Below, one piece after another: positions 63,450 to 64,000 of a stretch of DNA of 64,000 nt (position 1 is its first letter; each line of letters opens with the position of its first letter). Under the pieces are notes generated by a model. It worked only from the letters and a program-made list of their open reading frames with translations. It had not been told where the DNA came from and made no database searches. A program made the position numbers and the translations under genes. Source of the DNA: Apostichopus japonicus (lineage: Eukaryota; Echinodermata; Holothuroidea; Aspidochirotida; Stichopodidae); contig NC_092567.1 in assembly GCF_037975245.1 (NCBI RefSeq), positions 22,447,376-22,511,375 of the forward strand, given 5' to 3'.

Positions 63450-64000
63450 CTGTTTATAACAACAAGACAAGATGTAAATTGGGTTATACCCACATGATAT
63501 ATACACAAAGTATAGTGAAACTGGTCTATTACATTAAGAATGTGTATATGGCATAGAACCTTATCAATTCTTCTATGGTATATCGAAACAAAACTTGGGA
63601 AATCCATTTGAAGACTGTTAGAAAACTTCTTGTAAATGAAACGCCGTGTTAGATACTATAGTCAGAGGGTGTCTTGTTTCTAGGATCGAAACGCCAGGTC
63701 CACTTTTTTTTAAGAAAGGAGGAGGACGGGGATGAGGGGGGCGTGAGAGGGGTATAGGGTAGGGGATACTACGAGGAACATCTTTTTAAGATGAATATGA
63801 TACGGTAGGTAGTAGGGCAGGACTGCAGAAGGGTAAAAGTGTGTGTTTATGGGTGGTTAATTGGCCAGTGACTACTTGTGACAAGAAGACCGGTTTCTAC
63901 AAAGGCGGGAATGTAGTTCGGCAGGAGATGGGGGGGGGGGGGGGAGAGAGAGAGCTTTGTATGGGCGAGGGATATGAATGGATAACGCAGTAATGACAGG
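63450..64000 (-). other. Intron of the DRAM-like gene, with a dispersed-repeat core
   Basis: No exon is seen. TCTAGGATCGAAACGCCAGG at 63679-63698 matches the core of the inverted repeat at 26.8-27.0 kb, where the minus strand reads CTAGGATCGAAACGTCAGGC. A run of 15 G followed by GA repeats lies at 63930-63953. Confidence 0.5.

Noticed and set aside
1-64000. CRISPR arrays, operons, prokaryotic defence or phage modules
   Set aside because: The window is intron-bearing animal DNA. The regular arrays are minisatellites without spacer structure.

Overview
This window is animal nuclear DNA. It is AT-rich and gene-poor, with spliced genes bounded by GT/AG sites, long introns, cut-and-paste transposon remnants, a LINE tail, tRNA-derived SINE heads, minisatellites and many long poly-G/poly-C runs. 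The genes belong to families found across animals (SoxD, GOLT1, DRAM/TMEM150). The repeat style suggests a marine invertebrate deuterostome, perhaps an echinoderm such as a sea cucumber. That placement is an impression from repeat types and word usage, and no marker gene proves it.

Three gene pieces are supported. (1) At the left edge, on the minus strand, lies the N-terminal coding exon of a SoxD (Sox5/6/13-like) transcription factor. It is open from an ATG at 1154 to base 1 and carries the glutamine-rich coiled coil and a PLNLS CtBP-type motif. The HMG box would lie outside the window. A good splice acceptor at 1191-1192 means the promoter and 5' untranslated exons lie further right, possibly within the window. 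(2) At 47978-54314, on the plus strand, is a complete five-exon GOLT1 (Got1) gene. Its 138 codons match the length of vertebrate GOLT1B. (3) At 63260-63449, on the minus strand, is one internal exon of a multi-pass membrane protein resembling the DRAM/TMEM150 (Frag1/DRAM/Sfk1) family. The GOLT1 and DRAM-like genes converge.

The roughly 46.8 kb between the SoxD exon and GOLT1 has no recognisable coding exon. It holds tandem repeats at 5.3, 9.0-9.5, 9.7-9.95 and 11.4-11.9 kb, and a LINE 3' end with an ATT tail at 10.8-11.1 kb. A 174-bp duplication at 13.6-14.0 kb carries two minus-strand splice-donor-like sites. A 577-bp hAT-type element with a perfect 8-bp target duplication lies at 20.76-21.34 kb, and a 247-bp terminal-inverted-repeat MITE at 23.4-23.7 kb. 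An inverted dispersed repeat lies at 26.8-27.0 kb, a 28-copy 34-bp minisatellite at 33.4-34.4 kb, a SINE head at 42.3 kb and a hairpin cluster at 45.4-45.5 kb.

GOLT1 intron 3 contains a TTAA-flanked MITE next to a second SINE head. A 548-bp MITE lies 83 bp downstream of the DRAM-like exon, in that gene's next intron. I found no tRNA or rRNA gene, no CRISPR array and no operon. Nothing here is clearly a novel system. The most unusual items are the minisatellite that is open in all three minus-strand frames, the inverted dispersed repeat with a ribozyme-like layout, and the duplicated donor sites upstream of SoxD.
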